DNA of 64,000 nt from Amblyomma americanum (lineage: Eukaryota; Arthropoda; Arachnida; Ixodida; Ixodidae). Location of the stretch: contig NW_027526739.1 of the NCBI RefSeq assembly GCF_052857255.1, forward strand, positions 1 to 64,000, in the 5' to 3' direction. The notes under the pieces were generated by a model. That model was not told the origin of the DNA. It saw nothing but the letters and a program-made list of their open reading frames with translations, and did not search any database. Positions 1-11,261 of this stretch are shown one piece after another. The first letter of the stretch is position 1. Each line of letters begins with the position of its first letter. Position numbers and translations under genes: made by a program.

Positions 1-9
1 AAAAGTTTT

Positions 10-527
10 GACGCGTATCAGAGGAACACTTGTAAAACCGGTGTGTTGTGATTTAGCTCGTTTCGGTCTAAAACAGCTAGTTTCGCTGTATTAAGCAAGA
101 ATACATGCTTTTCGCGCAGTTATAAGAGAAAAAATTTTGACGCGTGTCACAGGGACACTTGTAAAAGCGATATGTTCAGATTTAGCTCGTTTCGGTCTAA
201 AACAGCTTGTTTCGTTGATTTAAGCACGAATACATGCTTTACGCGCAGTTATAGAAGAAAAAGTTATGACGCTTATTAGAGAGACACTTGTAAAACCGAT
301 GTGTTGTTATTTAGCTCGTTTCGGTCTAAAACAGCTTGTTTCGCTGTATTAAGCAGGAAGACATGCTTTTCGCGCAGTTATAAGAGAAAAAGTTTTAAAG
401 GCGTGTCACAGGGACACTTGTAAAACCGATGTGTTCAGATTTACCTCGTTTCGGTCTAAAACAGCTTGTTTCGTTGGACTAAGCACGAATACATGCTTTT
501 CGCGCAGTTATAAGAGAAAAAAGTTTT
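10..527 (+). repeat. Satellite segment, 4 monomers (11-2-3-4)
   Basis: Left edge of the window. Type order is 11 2 3 4. The type-2 copy has AAAGCGATATG and the type-3 copy has TTATGACGCTTATTAG, variants that reappear in the type 11-2-3-4 runs before the type-5 monomers at 15136, 19653 and 22878. Positions 1-9 are the tail of a monomer that starts outside the window. Confidence 0.9.
55..94 (+). repeat. Internal 20-bp near-duplication inside each monomer
   Basis: Example from the first monomer. AGCTCGTTTCGGTCTAAAAC (55-74) is followed directly by a related 20-base unit that reads AGCT(T/A)GTTTCGCTGTATTAA in most copies (75-94). With the commoner T at the variable site, 14 of 20 positions match. 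The pair occurs in essentially every intact monomer, so it predates the array and may be a trace of a shorter ancestral repeat. Confidence 0.75.
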
Positions 528-3500
528 GACGAGTATCACGTGGATACTTGTAAAACCGATGTGTTGTGATTTAGCTCGTTTCGGTCTAAAACAGCTTGTT
601 TCGCTGTATTAAGCAGGAATACATGCTTTTCGCGCAGTTATAAGAGAAAAAGTTTAGACGCGTATCAGAGGAATACTTGTAAAACCGATGTGTTGTGATT
701 TAGCTCGTTTCGGTCTAAAACAGCTTGTTTCGCTGTATTAAGCAAGAATACATGCTTTTCGCGCAGTTATAAGAGAAAAAATTTTGACGCGTGTCACAGG
801 GACACTTGTAAAACCGATGTGTTCAGATTTAGCTCGTTTCGGTCTAAAACAGCTTGTTTCGTTGATTTAAGCACGAATACATGGTTTACGCGCAGTTATG
901 GAAGAAAAAGTTTTGACGCGTATTAGAGAGACACTTGTAAAACCGATGTGTTGTGATTTAGCTCGTTTCGGTCTAAAACAGCTTGTTTCGCTGTATTAAG
1001 CAAGAATACATCCTTTTTGCGCAGTTATAAGAGAAAAAGTTTTGACGCGTGTCACAGGGACACTTGTAAAACCGATGTGTTCAGATTTAGCTCGTTTCGG
1101 TCTAAAACAGCTTGTTTCGTTGTATTAAGCACGAATACATGCTTTTCGCGCAGTTATAAGAGAAAAAGTTTTAAAGGCATGTCACAGGGACACTTGTAAA
1201 ACCGATGTGTTCAGATTTACCTCGTTTCGGTCTAAAACAGCTTGTTTCGTTGGACTAAGCACGAATACATGCTTTTCGCGCAGTTATAAGAGAAAAAGTT
1301 TTGACGCGTATCAGAGGAACACTTGTAAAACCGGTGTGTTGTGATTTAGCTCGTTTCGGTCTAAAACAGCTAGTTTCGCTGTATTAAGCAAGAATACATG
1401 CTTTTCGCGCAGTTATAAGAGAAAAAGTTTTGACGCGTGTCACAGGGACACTTGTAAAACCGATGTGTTGTGATTTAGCTCGTTTCGGTCTAAAACAGCT
1501 TGTTTCGCTGTATTAAGCAAGAATACATGCTTTTCGCGCATTTATAAGAGAAAAAATTTTGACGTGTGTCACAGGGACACTGGTAAAACCGATGTGTTCA
1601 GATTTAGCTCGTTTCGGTCTAAAACAGCTTGTTTCGTTGATTTAAGCACGAATACATGCTTTACGCGCAGTTATAGAAGAAAAAGTTTTGACGCGTATTA
1701 GAAAGACACTTGTAAAACCGATGTGTTGTGATTTAGCTCGTTTCGGTCTAAAACAGCTTGTTTCGTCGTATTAAGCACGAATACATGCTTTTCGCGCAGT
1801 TATAACAGAAAAAGTTTAGACGCGTATCAGAGGAATACTTGTAAAACCGATGTGTTGTGATTTAGCTCGTTTCGGTCTAAAACAGCTTGTTTCGTTGTAT
1901 TAAGCAAGAATACATGCTTTTCGCGCAGTTATAAGAGAAAAAATTTTGACGTGTGTCACAGGGACACTGGTAAAACCGATGTGTTCAGATTTAGCTCGTT
2001 TCGGTCTAAAACAGCTTGTTTCGTTGATTTAAGCACGAATACATGCTTTACGCGCAGTTATAGAAGAAAAAGTTTTGACGCGTATTAGAAAGACACTTGT
2101 AAAACCGATGTGTTGTGATTTAGCTCGTTTCGGTCTAAAACAGCTTGTTTCGCTGTATTAAGCAGGAACACATGCTTTTCGCGCAGTTATAAGAGAAAAA
2201 GTTTTAAAGGCGTGTCACAGGGACACTTGTAAAACCGATGTGTTCAGATTTACCTCGTTTCGGTCTAAAACAGCTTGTTTCGTTGGACTAAGCACGAATA
2301 CATGCTTTTCGCGCAGTTATAAGAGAAAAAGTTTTGACGCGTGTCACAGCGACACTTGTAAAACCGATGTGTTCAGATTTAGCTCGTTTCGGTCTAAAAC
2401 AGCTTGTTTCGTTGTATTAAGCACGAATACATGCTTTACGCGCAGTTATAGAAGAAAAAGTTTTGACGCGTATTAGAGAGACACTTGTAAATCCGATGTG
2501 TTGTGATTTAGCTCGTTTCGGTCCAAAACAGCTTGTTTCGTTGTATTAAGCACGAATACATGCTTTTCGCACAGTTATAAGAGAAAAAGTTTTGACGCGT
2601 ATCAGAGGAACACTTGTAAAACCGATGTGTGGTGATTTAGCTCGTTTTGGTCTAAAACAGCTTGTTTCGTCGTATTAAGCACGAATACATGCTTTTCGCG
2701 CAGTTATAACAGAAAAAGTTTAGACGCGTATCAGGGGAATACTTGTAAAACCGATGTGTTGTGATTTAGCTCGTTTCGGTCTAAAACAGCTTGTTTCGTT
2801 GTATTAAGCAAGAATACATGCTTTTCGCGCAGTTATAAGAGAAAAAGTTTTGACGCGTATCAGAGGAACACTTGTAAAACCGATGTGTTGTGATTTAGCT
2901 CGTTAGAAGAAAAAGTTTTGACGCGTATTAGAGAGACACTTGTAAAACCGATGTGTTGTGATTTAGCTCGTTTCGGTCCAAAACAGCTTGTTTCGTTGTA
3001 TTAAGCACGAATACATGCTTTTCGCGCAGTTATAAGAGAAAAAGTTTTGACGCGTATCAGAGGAACACTTGTAAAACCGATGTGTGGTGATTTAGCTCGT
3101 TTCGGTCTAAAACAGCTTGTTTCGTCGTATTAAGCACGAATACATGCTTTTCGCGCAGTTATAACAGAAAAAGTTTAGACGCGTATCAGAGGAATACTTG
3201 TAAAACCGATGTGTTGTGATTTAGCTCGTTTCGGTCTAAAACAGCTTGTTTCGTTGTATTAAGCAAGAATACATGCTTTTCGCGCAGTTATAAGAGAAAA
3301 AATTTTGACGCGTGTCACAGGGACACTTGTAAAACCGATGTGTTCAGATTTAGCTCGTTTCGGTCTAAAACAGCTTGTTTCGTTGATTTAAGCACCAATA
3401 CATGCTTTACGCGCAGCTATAGAAGAAAAAGTTTTGACGCGTATTAGAGAGACACTTGTAAAACCGATGTGTTGTGATTTAGCTCGTTTCGGTCTAAAAC

Positions 3501-3695
3501 AGCTTGTTTCGCTGTATTAAGCAGGAATACATGCTTTTCGCGCAGTTATAAGAGAAAAAGTTTTAAAGGCGTGTCACAGGGACACTTGTAAAACCGATGT
3601 GTTCAGATTTACCTCGTTTCGGTCTAAAACAGCTTGTTTCGTTCGACTAAGCACGAATACATGCTTTTCGCGCAGTTATAAGAGAAAAAAGTTTT
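528..3695 (+). repeat. Higher-order block, 25 monomers, opened by a 5/1 chimera
   Basis: Type order: 5/1 6 2 3 8 4 11 7 2 3/10 6 2 3 4 8 3 10 6 1* 3 10 6 2 3 4. The opening monomer has the type-5 head (GACGAGTATCACGTGG), but its body is type 1 (GTGTTGTG, no GATACAGC or TATAAAAC), so it looks like a recombinant within a monomer. The block is 3,168 bp: 25 x 129, plus 3 for three 130-bp type-4 monomers, plus 1 before type 5, minus 61 for the deleted monomer at 2852. The 3 10 6 run is repeated on both sides of that deletion. Confidence 0.88.
2852..2919 (+). repeat. Truncated monomer, 61 bp deleted
   Basis: This type-1 monomer is only 68 bp long. The sequence passes from GATTTAGCTCGTT directly to AGAAGAAAAAG at about 2904/2905, missing the GGTCTAAAAC-to-CAGTTAT part. 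The junction overlap is 1 bp at most. The next monomer is a normal type 3. Confidence 0.93.
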
Positions 3696-3824
3696 GACGA
3701 GTATCACGTGGATACTTGTAAAACCGATGTGTTCAGATACAGCTCGTTTTGGTATAAAACAGCTTGTTTCGTTGTTTCAAGCAAGAATACATGCTTTTCG
3801 GGCAGTTAGAGAAGAAAAAGTTTT
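3696..3824 (+). repeat. Prototype type-5 (divergent) monomer
   Basis: This is the most divergent monomer type and the marker used here to delimit blocks. It has GACGAG instead of GACGCG, which removes the MluI word. It also has a dyad GTATC-ACGTG-GATAC that contains CACGTG, GATACAGC instead of GATTTAGC, GTTTTGGTATAAAAC instead of GTTTCGGTCTAAAAC, and usually TTTCAAGCAAG. Further copies start at 7310, 11262, 13200, 15136, 19653, 22878, 25978, 30656, 33496, 34788, 35435, 36856, 37761, 38408, 39313, 40087 and 44219. A head-only copy lies at 528 and a tail-only copy at 47961. The dyad is broken at 37761 (CACGTT) and 44219 (CACTTG). Confidence 0.93.
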
Positions 3825-6800
3825 GACGCGTATTAGAGAGACACTTGTAAAACCGATGTGTTGTGATTTAGCTCGTTTCGTTCTAAAACAACTTGTTTCG
3901 TTGTATTAAGCACGAATACATGCTTTTCGCGCAGTTATAAGAGAAAAAGTTTTGACGCGTATCAGAGGAACACTTGTAAAACCGATGTGTTGTGATTTAG
4001 CTCGTTTCGGTCTAAAACACCTAGTTTCGTTGTATTAAGCACGAATACATGCTTTTCGCGCAGTTATAAGAGAAAAAGTTTTGACGCGTATCAGAGGAAA
4101 ACTTGTAAAACCGATGTGTTGTGATTTAGCTCGTTTCGGTCTAAAACAGCTTGTTTCGCTGTATTAAGCAAGAATACATCCTTTTCGCGCAGTTATAAGA
4201 GAAAAAGTTTTGACGCGTGTCACAGGGACACTTGTAAAACCGATGTGTTCAGATTTAACTCGTTTCGGTCTAAAACAGCTTGTTTCGTTGTATTAAGCAC
4301 GAATACATGCTTTTCGCGCAGTTATAAGAGAAAAAGTTTTGACGCGTGTCACAGGGACACTTGTAAAACCGATGTGTTCAGATTTAGCTCGTTTCGGTCT
4401 AAAACAGCTTGTTTCGTTGATTTAAGCACGAATACATGCTTTACGCGCAGTTATGGAAGAAAAAGTTTTGACGCGTATCAGAGGAACACTTGTAAAACCG
4501 ATGTGTTGTGATTTAGCTCGTTTCGGTCTAAAACAGCTTGTTTCGTTGTATTAAGCACGAATACATGCTTTTCGCGCAGTTAAGAGAAAAAGTTTTGACG
4601 CGTATCAGAGGAACACTTGTAAAACCGGTGTGTTGTGATTTAGCTCGTTTCGGTCTAAAACAGCTAGTTTCGCTGTATTAAGCAAGAATACATGCTTTTC
4701 GCGCAGTTATAAGAGAAAAAGTTTTGACGCGTGTCACAGGGACACTTGTAAAACCGATGTGTTGTGATTTAGCTCGTTTCGGTCTAAAACAGCTTGTTTC
4801 GCTGTATTAAGCAAGAATACATGCTTTTCGCGCAGTTATAAGAGAAAAAATTTTGACGCGTGTCACAGGGACACTTGTAAAACCGATGTGTTCAGATTTA
4901 GCTCGTTTCGGTCTAAAACAGCTTGTTTCGTTGATTTAAGCACGAATACATGCTTTACGCGCAGTTATAGAAGAAAAAGTTTTGACGCGTATTAGAGAGA
5001 CACTTGTAAAACCGATGTGTTGTGATTTAGCTCGTTTCGGTCTAAAACAGCTTGTTTCTCTGTATTAAGCAGGAATACATGCTTTTCGCGCAGTTATAAG
5101 AGAAAAAGTTTTAAAGGCGTGTCACAGGGACACTTGTAAAACCGATGTGCTCAGATTAAGCTCGTTTCGGTCTAAAACAGCTTGTTTCGTTGTATTAAGC
5201 ACGAATACATGCTTTTCGCGCAGTTATAAGAGAAAAAGTTTTGACGCGTATCAGAGGAAAACTTGTAAAACCGATGTGTTGTGATTTAGCTCGTTTCGGT
5301 CTAAAACAGCTTGTTTCGCTGTATTAAGCAAGAATACATCCTGTTCGCGCAGTTATAAGAGAAAAAGTTTTGACGCGTGTCACAGGGACACTTGTAAAAC
5401 CGATGTGTTGTGATTTAGCTCGTTTCGGTCTAAAACAGCTTGTTTCGCTGTATTAAGCAAGAATACATGCTTTTCGCGCAGTTATAAGAGAAAAAATTTT
5501 GACGCGTGTCACAGGGACACTTGTAAAACCGATGTGTTCAGATTTAGCTCTTTTCGGTCTAAAACAGCTTGTTTCGTTGATTTAAGCACGAATACATGCT
5601 TTTCGCGCAGTTATAAGAGAAAAAGTTTTGACGCGTATCAGAGGAACACTTGTAAAACCGATGTGTTGTGATTTAGCTCGTTTCGGTCTAAAACTGCTTG
5701 TTTCGTTGTATTAAGCACGAATACATGCTTTTCGCGCAGTTATAAGAGAAAAAGTTTTGACGCGTATCAGAGGAACACTTGTAAAACCGGTGTGTTGTGA
5801 TTTAGCTCGTTTCGGTCTAAAACAGCTAGTTTCGTTGTATTAAGCAAGAATACATGCTTTTCGCGCAGTTATAAGAGAAAAAGTTTTGACGCGTGTCACA
5901 GGGACACTTGTAAAACCGATGTGTTGTGATTTAGCTCGTTTCGGTCTAAAACAGCTTGTTTCGCTGTATTAAGCAAGAATACATGCTTTTCGCGCAGTTA
6001 TAAGAGAAAAAATTTTGACGCGTGTCACAGGGACACTTGTAAAACCGATGTGTTCAGATTTAGCTCGTTTCGGTCTAAAACAGCTTGTTTCGTTGATTTA
6101 AGCACGAATACATGCTTTACGCGCAGTTATAGAAGAAAAAGTTTTGACGCGTATTAGAGAGACACTTGTAAAACCGATGTGTTGTGATTTAGCTCGTTTC
6201 GGTCTAAAACAGCTTGTTTCGCTGTATTAAGCAGGAATACATGCTTTTCGCGCAGTTATAAGAGAAAAAGATTTAAAGGCGTGTCACAGGGACACTTGTA
6301 AAACCGATGTGTTCAGATTTACCTCGTTTCGGTCTAAAACAGCTTGTTTCGTTGGACTAAGCACGAATACATGCTTTTCGCGCAGTTATAGGAGAAAAAG
6401 TTTTGACGCGTGTCACAGGGAAACTTGTAAAACCGATGTGCTCAGATTAAGCTCGTTTCGGTCTAAAACAGCTTGTTTCGTTGTATTAAGCACGAATACA
6501 TGCTTTACGCGCAGTTATAGAAGAAAAAGTTTTGACGCGTATTAGAGAGACACTTGTAAAACCGATGTGTTGTGATTTAACTCGTTTCGGTCCAAAACAG
6601 CTTGTTTCGTTGTATTAAGCACGAATACATGCTTTTCGCGCAGTTATAAGAGAAAAAGTTTTGACGCGTATCAGAGGAACACTTGTAAAACCGATGTGTG
6701 GTGATTTAGCTCGTTTCGGTCTAAAACAGCTTGTTTCGTCGTATTAAGCACGAATACATGCTTTTCGCGCAGTTATAACAGAAAAAGTTTAGACGCGTAT

Positions 6801-7309
6801 CAGAGGAATACTTGTAAAACCGATGTGTTGTGATTTAGCTCGTTTCGGTCTAAAACAGCTTGTTTCGTTGTATTAAGCAAGAATACATGCTTTTCGCGCA
6901 GTTATAAGAGAAAAAATTTTGACGCGTGTCACAGGGACACTTGTAAAACCGATGTGTTCAGATTTAGCTCGTTTCGGTCTAAAACAGCTTGTTTCGTTGA
7001 TTTAAGCACCAATACATGCTTTACGCGCAGCTATAGAAGAAAAAGTTTTGACGCGTATTAGAGAGACACTTGTAAAACCGATGTGTTGTGATTTAGCTCG
7101 TTTCGGTCTAAAACAGCTTGTTTCGCTGTATTAAGCAGGAATACATGCTTTTCGCGCAGTTATAAGAGAAAAAGTTTTAAAGGCGTGTCACAGGGACACT
7201 TGTAAAACCGATGTGTTCAGATTTACCTCGTTTCGGTCTAAAACAGCTTGTTTCGTTGGACTAAGCACGAATACATGCTTTTCGCGCAGTTATAAGAGAA
7301 AAAAGTTTT
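3696..7309 (+). repeat. Higher-order block, 28 monomers
   Basis: Type order: 5 3 1 9 8 8 1 11 7 2 3 4/12 9 7 2 1 11 7 2 3 4 12 3 10 6 2 3 4. Length is 3,614 bp. The second monomer is a distinctive type 3 with TCGTTCTAAAACAAC. The type-1 monomer near 4472 ends CAGTTAAGAG (2 bp short), a mark shared with copies near 8153 and 26861. The 4/12 chimera near 5114 joins a TTTTAAAGG head to GTGCTCAGATTAAG. The block is the fullest version of the cassette order also seen at 22878 and 25978. Confidence 0.88.
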
Positions 7310-10300
7310 GACGAGTATCACGTGGATACTTGTAAAACCGATGTGTTCAGATACAGCTCGTTTTGGTATAAAACAGCTTGTTTCGTTGTTTCAAGCAAGA
7401 ATACATGCTTTTCGGGCAGTTAGAGAAGAAAAAGTTTTGACGCGTATTAGAGAGACACTTGTAAAACCGATGTGTTGTGATTTAGCTCGTTTCGTTCTAA
7501 AACAACTTGTTTCGTTGTATTAAGCACGCGTATCAGAGGAACACTTGTAAAACCGATGTGTTGTGATTTAGCTCGTTTCGGTCTAAAACAGCTAGTTTCG
7601 TTGTATTAAGCACGAATACATGCTTTTCGCGCAGTTATAAGAGAAAAAGTTTTGACGCGTATCAGAGGAAAACTTGTAAAACCGATGTGTTGTGATTTAG
7701 CTCGTTTCGGTCTAAAACAGCTTGTTTCGCTGTATTAAGCAAGAATACATCCTTTTCGCGCAGTTATAAGAGAAAAAGTTTTGACGCGTGTCACAGGGAC
7801 ACTTGTAAAACCGATGTGTTCAGATTTAACTCGTTTCGGTCTAAAACAGCTTGTTTCGTTGTATTAAGCACGAATACATGCTTTTCGCGCAGTTATAAGA
7901 GAAAAAGTTTTGACGCGTGTCACAGGGACACTTGTAAAACCGATGTGTTCAGATTTAGCTCGTTTCGGTCTAAAACAGCTTGTTTCGTTGATTTAAGCAC
8001 GAATACATGCTTTACGCGCAGTTATGGAAGAAAAAGTTTTGACGCGTATCAGAGGAACACTTGTAAAACCGATGTGTTGTGATTTAGCTCGTTTCGGTCT
8101 AAAACAGCTTGTTTCGTTGTATTAAGCACGAATACATGCTTTTCGCGCAGTTAAGAGAAAAAGTTTTGACGCGTATCAGAGGAACACTTGTAAAACCGGT
8201 GTGTTGTGATTTAGCTCGTTTCGGTCTAAAACAGCTAGTTTCGCTGTATTAAGCAAGAATACATGCTTTTCGCGCAGTTATAAGAGAAAAAGTTTTGACG
8301 CGTGTCACAGGGACACTTGTAAAACCGATGTGTTGTGATTTAGCTCGTTTCGGTCTAAAACAGCTTGTTTCGCTGTATTAAGCAATACATGCTTTTCGCG
8401 CAGTTATAAGAGAAAAAATTTTGACGCGTGTCACAGGGACACTTGTAAAACCGATGTGTTCAGATTTAGCTCGTTTCGGTCTAAAACAGCTTGTTTCGTT
8501 GATTTAAGCACGAATACATGCTTTACGCGCAGTTATAGAAGAAAAAGTTTTGACGCGTATTAGAGAGACACTTGTAAAACCGATGCGTTGTGATTTAGCT
8601 CGTTTCGGTCTAAAACAGCTTGTTTCGCTGTATTAAGCAGGAATACATGCTTTTCGCGCAGTTATAAGAGAAAAAGTATTAAAGGCGTGTCACAGGGACA
8701 CTTGTAAAACCGATGTGTTCAGATTTACCTCTACGGTCTAAAACAGCTTGTTTCGTTGCACTAAGCACGAATACATGCTTTTCGCGCAGTTATAGGAGAA
8801 AAAGTTTTGACGCGTGTCACAGGGAAACTTGTAAAACCGATGTGCTCAGATTAAGCTCGTTTCGGTCTAAAACAGCTTGTTTCGTTGTATTAAGCACGAA
8901 TACATGCTTTTCGCGCAGTTATAAGAGAAAAAGTTTTGACGCGTATCAGAGGAAAACTTGTAAAACCGATGTGTTGTGATTTAGCTCGTTTCGGTCTAAA
9001 ACAGCTTGTTTCGCTGTATTAAGCAAGAATACATCCTGTTCGCGCAGTTATAAGAGAAAAAGTTTTGACGCGTGTCACAGGGACACTTGTAAAACCGATG
9101 TGTTGTGATTTAGCTCGTTTCGGTCTAAAACAGCTTGTTTCGCTGTATTAAGCAAGAATACATGCTTTTCGCGCAGTTATAAGAGAAAAAATTTTGACGC
9201 GTGTCACAGGGACACTTGTAAAACCGATGTGTTCAGATTTAGCTCTTTTCGGTCTAAAACAGCTTGTTTCGTTGATTTAAGCACGAATACATCCTTTTCG
9301 CGCAGTTATAAGAGAAAAAGTTTTGACGCGTATCAGAGGAACACTTGTAAAACCGATGTGTTGTGATTTAGCTCGTTTCGGTCTAAAACAGCTTGTTTCG
9401 CTGTATTAAGCAGGAATACATGCTTTTCGCGCAGTTATAAGAGAAAAAGATTTAAAGGCGTGTCACAGGGACACTTGTAAAACCGATGTGTTCAGATTTA
9501 CCTCGTTTCGGTCTAAAACAGCTTGTTTCGTTGGACTAAGCACGAATACATGCTTTTCGCGCAGTTATAGGAGAAAAAGTTTTGACGCGTGTCACAGGGA
9601 AACTTGTAAAACCGATGTGCTCAGATTAAGCTCGTTTCGGTCTAAAACAGCTTGTTTCGTTGTATTAAGCAAGAATACATGCTTTACGCGCAGTTATAGA
9701 AGAAAAAGTTTTGACGCGTATTAGAGAGACACTTGTAAAACCGATGTGTTGTGATTTAACTCGTTTCGGTCCAAAACAGCTTGTTTCGTTGTATTAAGCA
9801 CGAATACATGCTTTTCGCGCAGTTATAAGAGAAAAAGTTTTGACGCGTATCAGAGGAACACTTGTAAAACCGATGTGTGGTGATTTAGCTCGTTTCGGTC
9901 TAAAACAGCTTGTTTCGTCGTATTAAGCACGAATACATGCTTTTCGCGCAGTTATAACAGAAAAAGTTTAGACGCGTATCAGAGGAATACTTGTAAAACC
10001 GATGTGTTGTGATTTAGCTCGTTTCGGTCTAAAACAGCTTGTTTCGTTGTATTAAGCAAGAATACATGCTTTTTCCGCAGTTATAAGAGAAAAAGTTTTG
10101 ACGCGTATCAGAGGAACACTTGTAAAACCGATGTGTTGTGATTTAGCTCGTTTCGGTCTAAAACAGCTTGTTTCGCTGTATTAAACAAGAATACATGCTT
10201 TTCGCGCAGTTATAGGAGAAAAAATTTTGACGCGTGTCATAGGGACACTTGTAAAACCGATGTGTTCAGATTTAGCTCGTTTCGGTCTAAAACAGCTTGT

Positions 10301-11261
10301 TTCGTTGATTTAAGCACGAATACATGCTTTACGCGCAGTTATGGAAGAAAAAGTTTTGACGCGTATTAGAGAGACACTTGTAAAACCGATGTGTTGTTTT
10401 TTAGCTCGTTTCGGTCTAAAACAGCTTGTTTCGTTTTATTAAGCACGAATACATGCTTTTCGCGCAGTTATAAGAGAAAAAGTTTTGACGCGTATCAGAG
10501 GAACACTTGTAAAACCGATGTGTTGTGATTTAGCTCGTTTCGGTCTAAAACAGCTTGTTTCGTTGTATTAAGCACGAATACATGCGTTTCGCGCAGTTAT
10601 AAGAGAAAACGTTTTGACGCGTATCAGAGGAAAACTTGTAAAACCGATGTGTTGTGATTTAGCTCGTTTCGGTCTAAAACAGCTTGTTTCGCTGTATTAA
10701 GCAAGAATACATCCTTTTCGCGCAGTTATAAGAGAAAAAGTTTTGACGCGTGTCACAGGGACACTTGTAAAACCGATGTGTTCAGATTTAGCTCGTTTCG
10801 GTCTAAAACAGCTTGTTTCGTTGTATTAAGCACGAATACATGCTTTTCGCTTAGTTATAAGAGAAAATTTTTAAAGGCATGTCACAGGGACACTTGTAAA
10901 ACCGATATGTTCAGATTTACCTCGTTTCGGTTTAAAACAGCTTGTTTCGTTGGACTAAGCACGAATACATGCTTTTCGCGCAGTTATAAGAGAAAAAGTT
11001 TTGACGCGTATCAGAGGAACACTTGTAAAACCGGTGTGTTGTGATTTAGCTCGTTTCGGTCTAAAACAGCTAGTTTCGCTGTATTAAGCAGGAATACATG
11101 CTTTTCGCGCAGTTATAAGAGAAAAAGTTTTAAGGCGTGTCACAGGGACACTTGTAAAACCGATGTGTTCAGATTTACCTCGTTTCGGTCTAAAACAGCT
11201 TGTTTCGTTGGACTAAGCACGAATACATGCTTTTCGCGCAGTTATAAGAGAAAAAAGTTTT
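7310..11261 (+). repeat. Higher-order block, 31 monomers, mosaic
   Basis: Type order: 5 3* 1 9 8 8 1 11 7 2 3 4 12 9 7 2 1 4 12 3 10 6 1 2 3m 1 9 8 4 11 4. Length is 3,952 bp including a 43-bp deletion. The first 16 or so monomers follow the order of the 3696 and 25978 blocks. From the type-4 monomer near 9454 onward the order matches the later part of the blocks at 15136 and 19653. The block therefore reads as a join of two cassette families near 9.3-9.5 kb. Private marks: AAGCAATAC (3 bp short) near 8386 and ACCTCTACGG near 8728. Confidence 0.86.
7439..7524 (+). repeat. Truncated monomer, 43 bp deleted
   Basis: AAGCACG runs straight into CGTATCAGAGG at about 7526-7530, so the tail of one monomer and the head of the next are lost. 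The two sources overlap by ACG at the junction (3-bp microhomology). The remaining monomer is 86 bp, and 43 bp, exactly a third of a monomer, is missing. The equivalent place is intact in the sister blocks at 3696, 11262 and 25978. Confidence 0.92.

Noticed and set aside
2332..2347. MluI cell-cycle box (ACGCGT) as a regulatory element
   Set aside because: The word is present in most units simply because it belongs to the monomer. Nothing links it to a nearby promoter.
3742..3775. TATA-box promoter in type-5 monomers
   Set aside because: GGTATAAAAC looks TATA-like but arises by two substitutions from the common GGTCTAAAAC, and there is no gene downstream. It is kept only as part of a finding, not as a regulatory feature.
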